A DNA stretch of 64,000 nt from Epiperipatus broadwayi (taxonomy: Eukaryota; Onychophora; Udeonychophora; Euonychophora; Peripatidae). The stretch spans positions 2,799,001-2,863,000 of the forward strand of contig JAQFVV010000017.1 in the NCBI GenBank assembly GCA_028023455.1, written 5' to 3'. This document shows, one piece after another, positions 23,641 through 35,354 of this stretch (the first letter of the stretch is position 1; each line of letters opens with the position of its first letter). The notes under the pieces are model-generated. The model worked only from the letters and a program-made list of their open reading frames with translations, was not told the origin of the DNA and did no database searches. The translations under genes and the position numbers were made by a program.

Positions 23641-23889
23641 AATTGTTTGCACCTTGTTCCAATATGAGTTAAGGTATAAAACACACTTCCATATTTCAAT
23701 TCATAATTCATTGGTCAAACATGCTAGTACCTCAAACTACTTATGGTGAATAGCCAAACTAGTTGCTTTGCAACACATGCATTGATTCATAGATGGCACT
23801 GCAAGCAGGCTAAAGAAAGAATCAGTCACCATTCATTATTTTTCTATTGGAACATACTTTTATACATACTAATTTGATTTAATAAATCA

Positions 23890-24128
23890 TCATCATCATT
23901 TTTAATCAATATCTATCCATTGTGTGATGAAGGTCTCTCCAAGTTTATTCCATCATCTCCGAACTCTATAGCCTCTCTTCTCCATATCACCCAGAACTCT
24001 TTGTTCTTTCATCCATCTATCTCACATATATAGTATTTTTTAAAGTCTTCTATAATCTCTTGGAATCTAGTTTAAGAGTTCAACTGTCCATCTATTATCA
24101 TTTCATCTAGTAATATATTTAATAAATA
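23890..24128 (-). pseudogene. RTE-like 3' end fragment
   Basis: Reverse-complement similarity to the RTE tails at 16.6 and 48.5 kb: the TGA-type tail (complement at about 23888-23898), a segment encoding 'GETFI'-like residues (about 23928-23945) and the stretch for the 'W.DE' region (about 24005-24030). Stops are present throughout. Confidence 0.55.
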
Positions 24129-24129
24129 C

Positions 24130-24275
24130 CAGTATTCATCTAAAACAATTCTATCCAAGAAATTATTTCAAGAACCACGTTCTGCCACAAATAAATATAT
24201 ATCAGTATTCATCTAAAACAATTCTATCCAGGAAATTATTTCAAGAACCACGTTCTGCCACAGATAAATATATAT
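24130..24275 (+). repeat. 73-bp tandem duplication
   Basis: The unit beginning 'cagtattcatctaaaacaat' occurs at 24130 and again at 24203, with very few differences over 73 bp. It touches the end of the RTE fragment. Recent duplication is the simplest reading. Confidence 0.85.
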
Positions 24276-25341
24276 GAGTTTTTATCGATATCAATAATGT
24301 GTATCTAGAGTTGTAGCAGCTATATATGTTCCTGTTCCATTTTAACAGCAAGTATTACTTTTTAGCATTTTCCAACCTTTTTTTCTTACTATATTCTAAT
24401 GAATTTTATTCTGATTTATGCTAGTAATAAAGATTGGATTATCTATCCCCAAAATACTTCTATTCAGCAAAATATGAAATCTAAATTTTTAGATTGTCCT
24501 AGAGCTGAAAAATATGTAGAAATAAAATTCAAACTATGTAGGGATGCCGTTTTTGAAAAGCTGCAAATTATGCACCCATATACGATCATTTACAATTCAA
24601 AAATTAGCTACAATCAATTGCAAAAAAATGTTAAAGGCATAGCCAAAATCTAGGTCTACTTACAATTACACACATTCAAATATGTTAACATGTATTGTAA
24701 TCAGCAATTTATTTAGTTTATGTTTATATGCATGCAACATTCTAATGCTCGCCACAGTCTTGCTTTGACAAAAATATTCTGTATCGAAAGCCTGGCTTAG
24801 TACAAACGCAAAAATTATAATTTTTGACAATTGTCTACATACTCCTGTAGAATATATTCGTATATATTAAAAATGTCATTTTTATTTTATACAAACATTA
24901 TTAAAGTTATATCTACAAAGGTATGTTATAGTAGACATTTACTAGATATGTTGCCTTTTTACAGTCGTCGTGGCATTTACAAGCGTATAAAAACAGAATA
25001 TAAAATTAATGAATTCATTATATAAATGGCATTGCGTTATTTGTTTTCTTCATTAAAATACAATACAAAATAAACAAATAAAAAGGTAAAACAAAGAATG
25101 CATTAAATATGAGTTTTGCATTGAATGTACAACCAATCTATCAATCGCATATATGCCCACATAAAATATTCAGTTTAATTAATAGTTTGTGATGCTATCT
25201 TTAATTACAGCATAATCAAGCCTTTTCTCCTCAAGTATTTGTATACATGTTGTATTGTGGCTGTCTGGTGTATTCTATTATCTACCATATCTTTCATTCA
25301 TTTCACTTGATCAATCTAATAAAAATATAATTTTACAATAG
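24276..25341. other. AT-rich spacer, one unrecognised short ORF
   Basis: An 84-residue frame at 24399-24653 (+) has mixed amino-acid composition rather than a pure low-complexity translation, but no motif, homologue or splice context that I recognise. Nothing else is seen. Confidence 0.3.
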
Positions 25342-26010
25342 AGACAAAATTCTCCATACTGTAGCACCACTTGGTGCAAGCCAGAATAATCAATGGATGC
25401 AGGAAGGTTTATGCATAAAATCCTTATCTAATTGCTACTCATCCAATATCCTTAGACTGTTTTCTAGCTTGTGACTTTCATCAGTGAGAAGCCTTGGATC
25501 TGAAAGCACTGCATCTAGATCTTAGGATCTAATGCAACCTTCCAGCAGCCACTGTTTACCTTTTTAGCTAACTATAAAGCTTTGAGTCCAAAATGAAAAC
25601 ACAATAATGTTTTCAATTCAAGCTTTTTAGCTTGTATAGTCATATAAATCTGAATTCAGTTATAATGAGCTTGAATTGACAACATTATCTTGTTTCAATT
25701 TGGAGTAAAAGCTTTAGAGTTATCTAATAAGGTTAAAAGGTAGTTTCTAGAGAGTTGCATTAGATTCTAAAATCTAGGTGCAGTGCTCGAGAACCAAAGC
25801 TTCTCACTGATGAAATCCACAAGATAGAAACTAGTCTAGGGATATTGGATAAGTAGGCACTACATAGAGATTTTATGCACTAACCTTCCTGTGTCCATTG
25901 ATTACACTGCCTTGCACTGAGTGATACTACTGTATGGAGAGTTTTGCCTCTCTGTAAACAGCTTCTGTAAGCATGAAGAATGGTGATCATGTGATGTTTA
26001 GTGCATTTAC
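25342..26010. repeat. HHR repeat family A, inverted pair
   Basis: Two A units back to back. The left unit (25342-25670) has its ribozyme on the reverse strand: CTGATGA and GAAA intact, GTC present, but the short stem III is weakened. The right unit (about 25660-26010) carries a forward ribozyme with a complete core (see 25792-25850) and ends in 'gatcatgtgatgtttagtg'. A small ORF at 25880-26125 (reverse) is repeat read-through. Confidence 0.8.
25792..25850 (+). ncRNA. Type I hammerhead ribozyme, family A, with stem II covariation
   Basis: Box 1 CTGATGA at 25807-25813; stem II ATC (25815-25817) with GAT (25823-25825), where the other copies have AGC/GCT, so both sides changed together; GAAA at 25827-25830; GTC ending at 25836. 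Stem I pairs 25801-25806 with 25837-25842 (mostly wobble, one mismatch) and CCAA at 25794-25797 with TTGG at 25845-25848. Core complete. Confidence 0.7.
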
Positions 26011-26519
26011 AATAATGGACTCCATATTCACTTACAGCAACTTGAAGAACATAACAAATGGTTTTTGTCTTATTATTAATATTTTTTAAAATATTATGTA
26101 GCATCTTTTGATAAAACTTTTCCAATACTTTATGTTACATGGATATGGTATTCATGTCTCACAGACAATATATTAGGTAAAATTACAGCCCTATTTACGG
26201 TTGGCTTAATTGCTGTAGTTATTTTCCCGTGAAAAAGTACCAACACATAACAATCTGGACTGCTTATTAACAATTAAGTTCTACTTTTTAATTATAAAAT
26301 TACTAAAACATTTATATTGGTTTCCCTTCTCAAGTTGATAACTAATCAAGCAAAAATTTGCTAAGGGTCTCTCTGCTAGCTAATGAACAATAATTACTAA
26401 ACCAAAAATTTTATATGTTGCATTCAAAATATTAAGTATATTCTGTAGATTATTATTTGAACTGGGGACATATAGCACAACTATCAACATACTGTATATC
26501 TTTTTTATAAACTAGACAA
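26011..26519. other. AT-rich spacer, nothing recognised
   Basis: No supportable feature. Confidence 0.35.
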
Positions 26520-26660
26520 CTTCAATATTTCTCCATTCTTTTTTTTTTATTTCATAAATAATTTCATATAAATAAAGATACAATAAAAGACAAATAACCC
26601 CCAAGATGCATTTCATGCTAAACCAGCACTCATCAGTAGGGCCAGATTGTATATCCAGAA
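26520..26660 (-). repeat. HHR repeat family B2, truncated copy with intact core
   Basis: Reverse-strand hammerhead: box 1 complement TCATCAG at 26630-26636, stem II GTGCT/AGCAT, GAAA complement TTTC at 26611-26614, ATC cleavage site near 26605. Stem I has one internal mismatch (CCCTA against TTGGG). Flanking blocks 'tataaataaagatacaataa' and 'gacaaataaccccca' are those of the B2 copies at 56.3, 56.7 and 59.5 kb. Confidence 0.65.
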
Positions 26661-26689
26661 TCTAAAAAGATGGAAGTTTTGGGTTTTGC

Positions 26690-27240
26690 TTTTAATAGAT
26701 TCAAATTTAAGATTCAACTCGCTTTGAAGCCATTTCAATGACTACAGACATTGAAAGGAATATTAAAGCAAGTACACATCCTTATTTAACACTAGTTTTC
26801 ATTTTAAATGTGTCACATGTTTCATCTGTAGTAATAACCCTTTCACTTATTCTAATGTGTATTATCCAAAAATATGAATAAGCTTTGGTGGGCAACCAAC
26901 TAATTCCAAACAATGTCATAGACCTGTCCTTTTAACTGAATCAAATGCCTTCATCAAATCAAAAAATATATATATATAAATCACTCACTTGTTCCTGACA
27001 ATATTTTTGTATTTTTCTGGTAATGAAAACTATGCTTCTTAATTCTCTAAAACTATATTGAGTCTCCGATAACCTTTCAGTTATGATGGGAAGTAACCTA
27101 TTCATCAAAATTGTTGAAAATATCCAGATAATTATTTCAATCTTGTCTATTCTATATTTTTTAAAAAGTGGGACAATAGAGACATCTTTAACATCAGGCA
27201 GACAACTTCTTGCATCCATATAATTCTCAAATAATTGAAT
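26690..27240 (-). pseudogene. Reverse transcriptase domain of a non-LTR retrotransposon, degenerate
   Basis: Reverse-strand reading gives 'KDVSIVPLFKK', 'IFSTILMNRLLPIITERLSE', 'TQYSFRELRSIVFITRKIQK', 'QEQVSDLYIYIF' and, after stops, a 'GISWLPTKAYSYFWIIHIRI' and 'GCVLALIF' stretch. These match in order the usual non-LTR RT blocks: vi.plyKKgd, st..Kil..il..Rl, Q.GFR..rst.d.if.lrqi.ek, f.DfekAFD, G.p.k....i...y, and qGC.lsp.lF. The catalytic FADD block is not reached. Several stops lie between blocks, so it is a pseudogene; the nearest named group is probably RTE or a relative. Confidence 0.65.
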
Positions 27241-28207
27241 ATTTTTGAAGTTAAAATACCACCAACAAATTTTAAAACTGCTGCAAGCTTTTTATTTTAA
27301 GACTGCAAAGCTGTTTTGATTTCTTTATACTGTATATTTTGACCACATTAAAATAAATAAATAAAATGGATATATCATTAATTAGAGTTGTGATACTATT
27401 TTCAGATCCATATGTTGTTTTCAATATGTAAAAAATAATCTAATAATCACAAATCAGCAAATATAAATATCTTATGGCAGTTTTAATTCACAATCATTTG
27501 CAAGCTTGATCCCATTTTTCTTCGCAATATTGCATCCATGTTTTTTATATTAATTTATCTGCCTTAACAAAGTGGTGTAATAGTCGAATTATCTAATAAC
27601 AACAGATCATTTGAATTTACAGCACCAATGGTATTATTCCAACAACTTTGGACCAAAGTTACCACTCGAAACAACAGATCACTAAAGTCTCTCTTATTTT
27701 TAATGATATCATTATAATAAACGACTGCTAATGAACACATATGCAGAAGAGATTTTTTTTTAAATATTCAGCTTTATTTACTGCCTAGCATGCTTTTGAT
27801 ATATCATAAATATCTTATTCACAATTTATAGTAAAATGACCCAATCTAAAAGCTATGAAAGTAATACACATAATATATTGAAAGCATGCTAGGCAATGTG
27901 TTCCTTAACAGTTGTTTATTATGTTAACTCAGAAAAGGAAATAATAAAGCCTTTCAGCAAGGAATTAAAAACTTTCTCTGGATCTAATGTTGATACTAGT
28001 ATTAATAAAATGTCACAGGTAACATTATGCAAGTCAAATTAAACACTGTTAGCCTTCCAGATGTACCCAGCCTTTGGAAAGGCCGTCTTTTTTTTAATTG
28101 GTTGTTTTAACAATTTCTTTAAAGATTGAATGTAAATTAAACAAAAGATTTTAATATTATATTAATAAATGTGAGAAATGTAACTAACCTGAAAGGTCAT
28201 CATTTAT
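27241..28207. other. AT-rich spacer with a small inverted repeat
   Basis: The left part may be the eroded upstream continuation of the RT fragment. A short inverted repeat with 'tgcctagcatgctttt' (about 27782) and its complement (about 27878) brackets roughly 90 bp. No other feature recognised. Confidence 0.35.
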
Positions 28208-28365
28208 GCATTACTGTTTGTTACTGGTGGAACTAAAAAGTTGCATTACTGTTTGTTATTGGTGGAACTAAAAAGGTTATCATTCATGCATTACTGTTTG
28301 TTATTGGTGGAACTAAAAAGGTTATCATTCATGCATTACTGTTTGTTATTGGTGGAACTACTTCC
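28208..28365 (+). repeat. Short tandem repeat, 35 then 45-bp spacing
   Basis: Four copies of 'gcattactgtttgttattgg' start at 28208, 28243, 28288 and 28333. The last two periods are 45 bp and the first is 35 bp because part of the spacer is missing. A related degenerate copy follows near 28390. No coding or RNA function seen. Confidence 0.85.
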
Positions 28366-29424
28366 CAGCTGGCTTAAAAGGTCATCATTTGCATAATAGT
28401 TTGTTTTAACTGGTTGCTTTAACAGTTTTTTTTTTTGCTTTGCAGAATTTCTTGCTTTGAATAAAATTCTTGCAAACAAATTAAGCCTCTAAATTAAAAT
28501 TAAAATTTTTAAATAAACCTGTTATATTTGATATATGAATTTGATAGCATTCCAGATAATTCAAGTATCAATGACAGAAGTACTTCCTTCACAAAAGATA
28601 TTCTTTGTAATAAAAATTATGTAATAGCTGTTTTTAATTGGTTGTGAACTTGACATGTGACAGCCTTACAGACAAACATACAATCATATGGATTTTATGT
28701 ATATATAGATCAAATATTCAAAGAAGATACTAAGATTTTACAATACAGAACTATGGAGCCTTTTTCCAAAGAGCTTATAACTACCTATTTGTTTTATTAA
28801 ATTTTCTTTCTCTGAAAGAGGAGTTCCACTAAAAGCAGCTACAATTATTATAAATCTTGGTAGCTTCTTAACCATCAGAACTATCTGCCATCTTCATTTC
28901 AAAGAGTTTATATCAAGTGAAGTTCACATATTCTATGTACTTAATATTTAATATAAAAATAGATTTAGAATGCTTATCTTTAGTATTACCATTTTCTTTG
29001 CTTTACTCATATTATTGATAATATTATTTCCATAATTTTAATGAGTGATGTTTCAAGCTTGACTACCTGTCAGATATATTAGGCAATTTAGATCACATTT
29101 TTGGGTTTCTTCCACTTCTATGGTAGGTATGGTATCATATGGTATCATTAAAGTAGTCTATCTAAACATACAATCTTTACCAAATTGAAATTCCTGCTTT
29201 AGATTCTTTTTTTAATCTGATCCATTTTTTAATTATATTAACTTAGGCAAAGATAATGAATAAGGAATGTCCATTTATTAAATCTTTCCCTATCATTACT
29301 TTCTTAATCTTAATTCTCAAGAGCTTTGAACTAAAAATTAAATAAAAATAAGATATTGGAGTCAGAATTGCTGTACAGCTATTTAAACAATGGAAATGTA
29401 GTTGCACAAATGCACCATCACATT
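28366..29424. other. AT-rich spacer, nothing recognised
   Basis: No ORF, RNA motif or shared repeat found. Confidence 0.35.
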
Positions 29425-29668
29425 ATGGCCATTCATAATACAGCTACAATAGTGCCACCTAGTGAAGCCATAGTAATCAATGAGTATTAGAAATTAGTCT
29501 GTAGATATTGGATGAATAGACATTAGTTAAGGATTTTATGCACAAACCTTTTTGAGTTCATTGATTGCTGTGGCTTGCACTAGGTGACACTACTATATAG
29601 AGAGTTTGCTACTGTTTTGACAGCTTGTGTAGTCATAAGAAATGGTGATCATATGATGTTTTAATTGT
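29425..29668. repeat. HHR repeat family A, shortened unit
   Basis: Contains the 'tagtgccacctagtg', 'tagaaattagtctg', 'gatattggatgaatag' and 'aatggtgatcatatgatgtt' blocks of family A in order, but box 1 and stem II of the ribozyme are deleted (about 29485). Inactive. Confidence 0.75.
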
Positions 29669-30044
29669 TTTATTATGGTTTACATAAGAAAATGACCGGT
29701 GGACAAGGTAGGCTAACAAAAAGTGGACCCTATACTAACTTTTATGACTGAAAAATTAAAGGAAGATGTAAAAGTTTGTTGAAATATGCATCTAGCTTTC
29801 AATTCTATATTACAAAATCCCAAGAAATATTCTTAATACAATACTGTTTAATTGTTATTTACTATTAACTCCCATATCTGAAGATTCTTACAGACCATCT
29901 TTGTCAAATATAAAACACTGAAGTATTCTTTTTTATCTCAATATAAAACTAAATATCTTAGACCTTATTTAATAGCCAATAACTAAAGTGTAAATATAAC
30001 TGAAGCCCAGAGCCTCAAAAACTATGGTTTCAAAAAAGCTCATC

Positions 30045-30890
30045 TGCCATACAGCCTTGGCACTAATATGGGCTTTGAACATTCCATCATCAAATTTTCA
30101 ATGAAATTGATGTCTGAAGAGTTGTGGGTTGGAGTAATTTGAAGCCTGTCTATTAAAATATGAAGATTGGCTATCTTAATATAAATCTGAGCATTGATTG
30201 TATATATGTGTGGAGATAGTAATCTGGACCAAATGATAATTGCTGGTTTAGCATGAAATACGTATATTGATGATTATTTATCTTTTCAACATGTGTGTGA
30301 TCAAGTGGGTCAACAATATGAGATGGCATGGACAGTTGAGAGTCATGTGAAAATCTTAGTTTGAATCCCTTATATATTACATTATATATGTGCAGGTGTA
30401 TGTAAACGTGTACAGTGTATTAAATTACATATTGAAATATAGTGCATTAAAGGTCTGCCCATTTCTCACATATGTATGTAAACGAATTATTTTCCAGTAC
30501 ATGAGGGCTCTCAGAATGACGAAATGTCAACATGGGTAGGATGACAACCTTGGCACTAATGTGGGCTTTGAACATTCCATCATCAGATTTTCAATGAAAT
30601 GGATGGCTGAGGAGTTGTGGGTTGTAGTAGTTTGAAGCCTGTCCATTAAAGTATGAAGATTGGCTATCTTAATATAAAGCTGAGCACTGATTGTATATAT
30701 GTGTGAAGATAGTAATCTGGACCAACTGATGATAGCATGAAATACGTATATTGGTGATTATTTATCTTTTCTACATGTGTGTGATCAGATGGGTCAGCAA
30801 ATGAGATGGCAGGAAGAGTTGAGAGTCGTGTAAAAGTCTGAGCTCGAATCCCTTATATATTACATTATCTTGATAATGTGAAAAATATTA
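30045..30890 (+). repeat. HHR/tRNA-like repeat family C, tandem dimer
   Basis: Two C units head to tail, with landmark 'aatctggacc' at 30221 and 30714 (493-bp spacing). The first unit keeps stem II (TTGCT/AGCAT) and GAAA but box 1 is ATGATAA; the second lost most of stem II. Both have the tRNA-like 3' part (for example 'gagatggcaggaagagttga' and 'gagctcgaatccctt' near 30798-30856, close to a B-box). The right unit begins after 'aacatgggtaggatgacaac' at about 30525. Confidence 0.75.
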
Positions 30891-31380
30891 TATACATTTT
30901 TATTGCAAACAAGCACACCCTTTAAACAAATGCTGAGTAGTTAAATATTTATTTAACATTTATGATTCTTAATATCATAATTAGCTAAATAGAACTGTTT
31001 GTGTATATTGAACTACACTAGCTATTTATTATAATAATTTACAAAAAATAAACTTTGCTTTTATTTATTTGTTTTATAATTTGTCAGGACATTCGTGATT
31101 TAAAGCAGAGGTTGTCAAACTTAATTGGCATGCCAACCCCTTTTCAGAAAATGAAAATATTCAGCACCTCTCTGAAAATTTAACTTCTTCAAATGATTAA
31201 ATAAAAAGTTGCAGAGATAAATTTATACTCTTTTATGTACCTATATGTCTACATTTGTACTATAACAAAGTAAAGAAAGTTGATGTAAATAAAATGTTTG
31301 CACTACACAATAATAAAGAATAATATTAAAATAAAAATCATGAATAAATTAAAAATATTACCAAAATCACCATTTCTTTT
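30891..31380. other. AT-rich spacer, nothing recognised
   Basis: No supportable feature up to the SINE insertion. Confidence 0.35.
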
Positions 31381-31492
31381 TTCTTTTTTTCTTATGTCAT
31401 AGCATCGGCCGGGAGGCGAACCCACAACCGTCTGCAACCAACTACTTGCTTGCAAGGAAGCTGCGATGACCTCTCAGCTAACAACGCTTGAC
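31381..31492 (-). mobile_element. tRNA-derived SINE, copy 1
   Basis: Reverse-strand unit with A-box TTAGCTGAGAGGTC (31469-31482), B-box GGGTTCGCCTCCC (31411-31423) and a short A-rich tail (complement at 31381-31392). Flanked by 'accatttctttt' at 31369-31380 and 31491-31502, a target-site duplication. About 100 bp long, hence a tRNA-head-only SINE needing a partner retroelement for mobility. Confidence 0.8.
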
Positions 31493-31559
31493 CATTTCTT
31501 TTATTTTGCTGTAATATCATACATAAATGTAATTTATCCACTCTATTTTGAACACTTTT

Positions 31560-32218
31560 TAGCAAAAAAGTTTTTATTGTACATATATGCATACACAATC
31601 TTATGTTTTGACTGCCCTGCAGTCTTCTTCAAATCTATGATATAATGAATGAAATAAAATACATAAATAATACCATTAAAAAGGTAAACAATAAAATTAA
31701 TAAAAAAACATCAAATATTACAAAACATAACAAAACTGAAATAAATATAAATATAATCAAACCCAAATAAAATAATCAAGGTAATATAAAATAAAATATA
31801 TATACAATATAAATATAAAGTTTAAATTTATAAGGAATATAAATAATTAGGAGATTATTAAAAATAATAAAAATTACTAATATATTTAAATTAATAGCTT
31901 TTCATGAATATGTACATATACAGTCAGGAATGCACATGTATAATTTATATTTATTTAATTTTTATATTGTATATTTATTTTATTTTATATTACCTGGATT
32001 ATTTTATTTGGATTTGATATTTATATTTATTTCAGTTTTATTATGTTTTGTAATGTTTGATGTTTTTTTACTCTATTAATTTTATTATTTGTGTTTTTTA
32101 TGGTATTGTTTATGTAGTTATGTGTTTTATTTTGTTCATTATATCATAGCTCTGAAAAAGACCATAGGACAGTCGAAACATAAGTTTATGTAGGCATAAA
32201 CATACAATAAAAAAAATT
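31560..32218. mobile_element. Inverted pair of Penelope-type terminal units with HHR-like motifs
   Basis: Left arm about 31563-31830, right arm about 31940-32218, inverted. Each ends in a hammerhead-like block. On the left (reverse strand) box 1 TTGAAGA is followed by stem II GACTG/CAGTC and AAAA. On the right (forward) CTGAAAA is followed by GAC...GTC and GAAAC. The pair resembles the complete motif at 40.87 kb. Between them the arms are simple A/T-rich. The assignment to Penelope ends follows from the shared CTGAAGA...GAAAC layout and is inference. Confidence 0.5.
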
Positions 32219-33440
32219 TCAAAAAGAGTTTTAAGTAGAGTAAATAAATAACATTTATATAAGAAAATAAAAATAATCCTAAAGGGGGAGATGAAACTGG
32301 TATACCTATTTTTGTCAGTAGTATCAGTTTGAAGTTTCAAACAGGTTGGTGGAATCTGCATCATTTGAACAATAATATAAAAATTAAGATGACTTTTCAA
32401 TGATATATCTATTTTATCTACTCACAATTGGACATAGACATTCATCGCTCAAAATCCTAAATAAAGTTTTAGAATTGGTTTTTGCAGTTAGAATTTTGAA
32501 TAGCCATTTTTGAATTTAAGTTTAAATTCCTCATTGGTGTTATTTCTTACTTCTGTCAATTGTTCTTATAATATTGGAGGTTCCTTTGTTTTTATACTTG
32601 AAAAAGGTTCCAAAACTCCATATAGAGAATGCTTATTTTAAGAAAATCTTCTCATCATTGACTGAAGTCAGATCGAATGCCTTTATGTAATGACAATAGA
32701 TAAACAAATCTTTTTTTTTTACCATTGATAAAACTGGCTGAATTCCTCATATTCTATATTTTAGTTGGTCAGAAAAGGATTTGCCACAACACAGCCATAA
32801 GATCATTCTTCTTAAATTCAACTTATTGTTTTGAAGTTGTGCATTTGTCAAATAAGTTATGCCATTTTTGAAATCAACCATGTTGGCTTATACATCAACA
32901 CCCTTGTCTTTTGAAAACTCTACTGATGAATCAAAGAACTTACAAACCAATCCAAACATATGCTTTTTTAATAGTCAATGAATTTCTGTTATAAAGCATC
33001 AATTAAATTCATCATCATCATTTCAGTACAAAGTTGTTTAACAATCTGTCATTCAATTGGCTATTTCTGATTTAGTTGATTGTGCTAAAAACATAAAAGT
33101 GTGACTTATATAGGCATTCACTCAGATATTTGGCAATTAAATGTTGATAATGAATAATAAATGTAACCCTATTACCATTCAGATTTTTTTTAATATACAA
33201 GAAAACTTCTTTAGGTCTCTAATATCACAGGAATACTATCAGTAACAATTAATAAGGTATTATTCAGGGGGGTTCTTTTTTAAAAAAAAAAAAAAAACAA
33301 CTTTTCCCAATACATAAAATAATAATTTTCCTTGCAATATAATAATTATTTTGAAATGTTTTTTCTCTTTTATAAATTGCACAACTGCTAAATGTAAGGC
33401 TTCATTTCCTGACAAAGTGAGTTAAGTTATATAAAAAAAC
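32219..33440. other. AT-rich spacer, nothing recognised
   Basis: The reverse frame at 32110-32400 overlaps the preceding element and shows no motif. Nothing else supportable. Confidence 0.35.
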
Positions 33441-33448
33441 TTGAGTTG

Positions 33449-33552
33449 TCAAGCGTTGTTAGCCAAGAGGTCATCGCAGCCGCCTTGCAAGCAAGTAGTT
33501 GGTTGCAGACGGTTGTGGGTTTGTATCCCGGCCGATGCTATGACATATGAAA
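33449..33552 (+). mobile_element. tRNA-derived SINE, copy 2
   Basis: Same SINE as at 31.4 kb: A-box TTAGCCAAGAGGTC (33459-33472), B-box GGGTTTGTATCCC (33517-33529), tail 'tatgacatatg' then A9. Flanked by 'aaaaaaacttgagttg' on both sides (left copy ending about 33448, right copy ending about 33568), a clear target-site duplication. Confidence 0.85.
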
Positions 33553-33763
33553 AAAAAAACTTGAGTTGTTTTTTTAAATTTTCACATAGTGAGATTCAAT
33601 ATTTTTGACATATGTCACTAATTCTTAATGAATAATATTTCTGTATTGTAATTTTCACTACAACCCTCTCACATAAGATGGGGACTGATATCTATCCATT
33701 TTTAACACTTTGTGGACAGGTGTAATCATAAACATCACAAAGACATTGAAAAATATGTATGAT

Positions 33764-33812
33764 CCCCAAAATGTAAATTTCATGCTGAGCCAGCACTCAT
33801 CAGTTGGCCCAA
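33764..33812 (-). ncRNA. Type I hammerhead ribozyme, family B
   Basis: Reverse strand: CTGATGA (33803-33797), stem II GTGCT/AGCAT with G·T closing pair, GAAA (33781-33778), stem III of two pairs, cleavage after T at 33770. Stem I CCAA/TTGG adjacent to the core. An ATT site is allowed by the NUH rule but is usually a weaker substrate. Confidence 0.6.
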
Positions 33813-34126
33813 ATCACAATCTCTTACACAACTTTATTATTGTTCAATTTATATATAGACAGCCAATTACTACAGTTTAATTGATAATTGTCAATTTTTG
33901 CCACCCTCACAACTTTGACACAAATCACATGATGGTAGTATATTAATAATTTTTATTAATCATTCATTAGACTAGAAATTATCCACTTAATAAATAACAT
34001 TTCTGTAGTGTAATTTTCACTACACCACTCTTACACAAGTTAGTAACTGGTTTCTATGTAATTATAAAATCTTGTGGAGGGATTTAATCATAAACATGAT
34101 TGAAGACATATGAAAAAAAATTATGA

Positions 34127-34175
34127 TTCCCAATATGCACATTTCATGCCAAACCAGCATTCATCAGTTGGCCAG
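34127..34175 (-). ncRNA. Type I hammerhead ribozyme, family B, covarying stem II
   Basis: Reverse strand: CTGATGA (34167-34161); stem II ATGCT/GGCAT, whose closing pair is A-T where most copies have G-C; GAAA (34145-34142); stem III ATG/CAT with a two-base loop; cleavage after A at 34134; stem I CCAA (34171-34168) with TTGG (34133-34130). All core positions kept. Confidence 0.7.
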
Positions 34176-34539
34176 ATTACAATCTCTTATGTATATCTTT
34201 ATCATTGTTTTGTATATATAGATAGCCAATGTGATCAGGGGAGCATTCATTCTTTTCACATCTTCAATCATTTGTTTATAATTATATCCCTCCATAAGGG
34301 ATTAAAAGCAAGTAGAAATCAGTCCCTAGCTTGGGTCAGAGTGGTATAGTGATAATTAAACTTCAGAAATATTATTTATTAAATGATTACTTTGTCTAAT
34401 GAATGACTAATAAAAATATTAATGTTATTAGTTCTTCTTTGCAGTATTACGGCTCAAAGAAATTTTCTTGATAATATCAAATTCTGGTTAATGTGACATA
34501 GGGTGTATTACCTCAGTTATAGCCAGTATGATTAATTCT

Positions 34540-34830
34540 TTATAAAAGAAGCATATTTTATTGCGAACAACCCAAATGCCATCAATAGATGAGATACATG
34601 TTTCGCGATTTCAAAAAAATGGTCGAGTTAAATTATTTGCATAGATTTGCATATAAAACAAGTACTCTGTATCACTAACAACAAAGACTATGAATATGAG
34701 AGTTAACATACCCCAAAAGTGCTAAGCCAAAGATTATTATTATTTATTAGTTTAATAACTTCACCAATTTGCATTAAAGCGCAATATTATCATTATTGAT
34801 AGTATGCATTTTTTCTAATGCAGCAATTAA
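34540..34830 (+). pseudogene. Penelope-like 3' fragment
   Basis: Parallels the end of the copy at 7.2-7.45 kb: 'aagaagcatattttattgc', a run of Asn codons, 'tgcatataa', 'aagtgctaagcc' and 'gcattaaagcgcaata' appear in the same order. Stops in all frames. Lies directly after a B array. Confidence 0.5.
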
Positions 34831-35354
34831 TATAAACAGTTATCATTTTTGATAGACCCAAACATTTTTACTTGAATGTATGAAAATAAAACATATCCTT
34901 ATTTTTTGTATCAGCAAAAATTTTTGTCAAATATTCCTGTAGTCTTGGAGACTTCATTTGATGGATACATAACTAATGCATTTTTGTAGATGACTGAATA
35001 GAACCATAGTTTAAATATTCAGTACTATATTGTCTACATTTTTTTAATGTTCAGTTATAAGATAAAGAAAAAGTGAAATTTATGTCCTTATTTATCATAA
35101 TAAGAGTATAAAATTATCAAGTAATATAATAATTTATATAACTAAAATAAATGACCTGTCTCTTGATGAAATGAACATTTATTGCAATAGTTGTGTTATT
35201 AAAATAACACCCTCAATATCAATATCATGAATACAGGGGTGTTTGCATAAAATAGCAAGAGCTAAACAAACTAAAATTCTAATAAAATTAATAGATTGGG
35301 TGCTGTTCTTTGTTTAACATAAGATACATTAATAGATACTAGTGTTTTAAATAA
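34831..35354. other. AT-rich spacer, nothing recognised
   Basis: No supportable feature. Confidence 0.35.

Larger units (their letters stand above)
33610..34425 (-). repeat. HHR repeat family B, tandem dimer with two intact cores
   Basis: Two B units with reverse-strand ribozymes at 33764-33812 and 34127-34175 (box 1 spacing 364 bp), followed by an inverted B fragment (about 34268-34425, blocks 'gagtggtatagtg' and 'cttcagaaatattattt'). This is the best preserved tandem B locus in the window. A frame at 34110-34349 is repeat read-through. Confidence 0.8.

Noticed and set aside
24399-24653. Host exon in an 84-residue frame
   Set aside because: No recognised motif, no convincing splice sites and length compatible with chance; listed only as an unrecognised ORF.
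27770-27900. Small inverted repeat as a transposon
   Set aside because: Only about 16 bp of arm and no target duplication or second copy.
31395-31492. tRNA-like sequences as functional tRNA genes (also 33.5, 58.9 and 60.7 kb)
   Set aside because: Repeated units with A-tails and target duplications, and no clear complete cloverleaf; they are SINEs.
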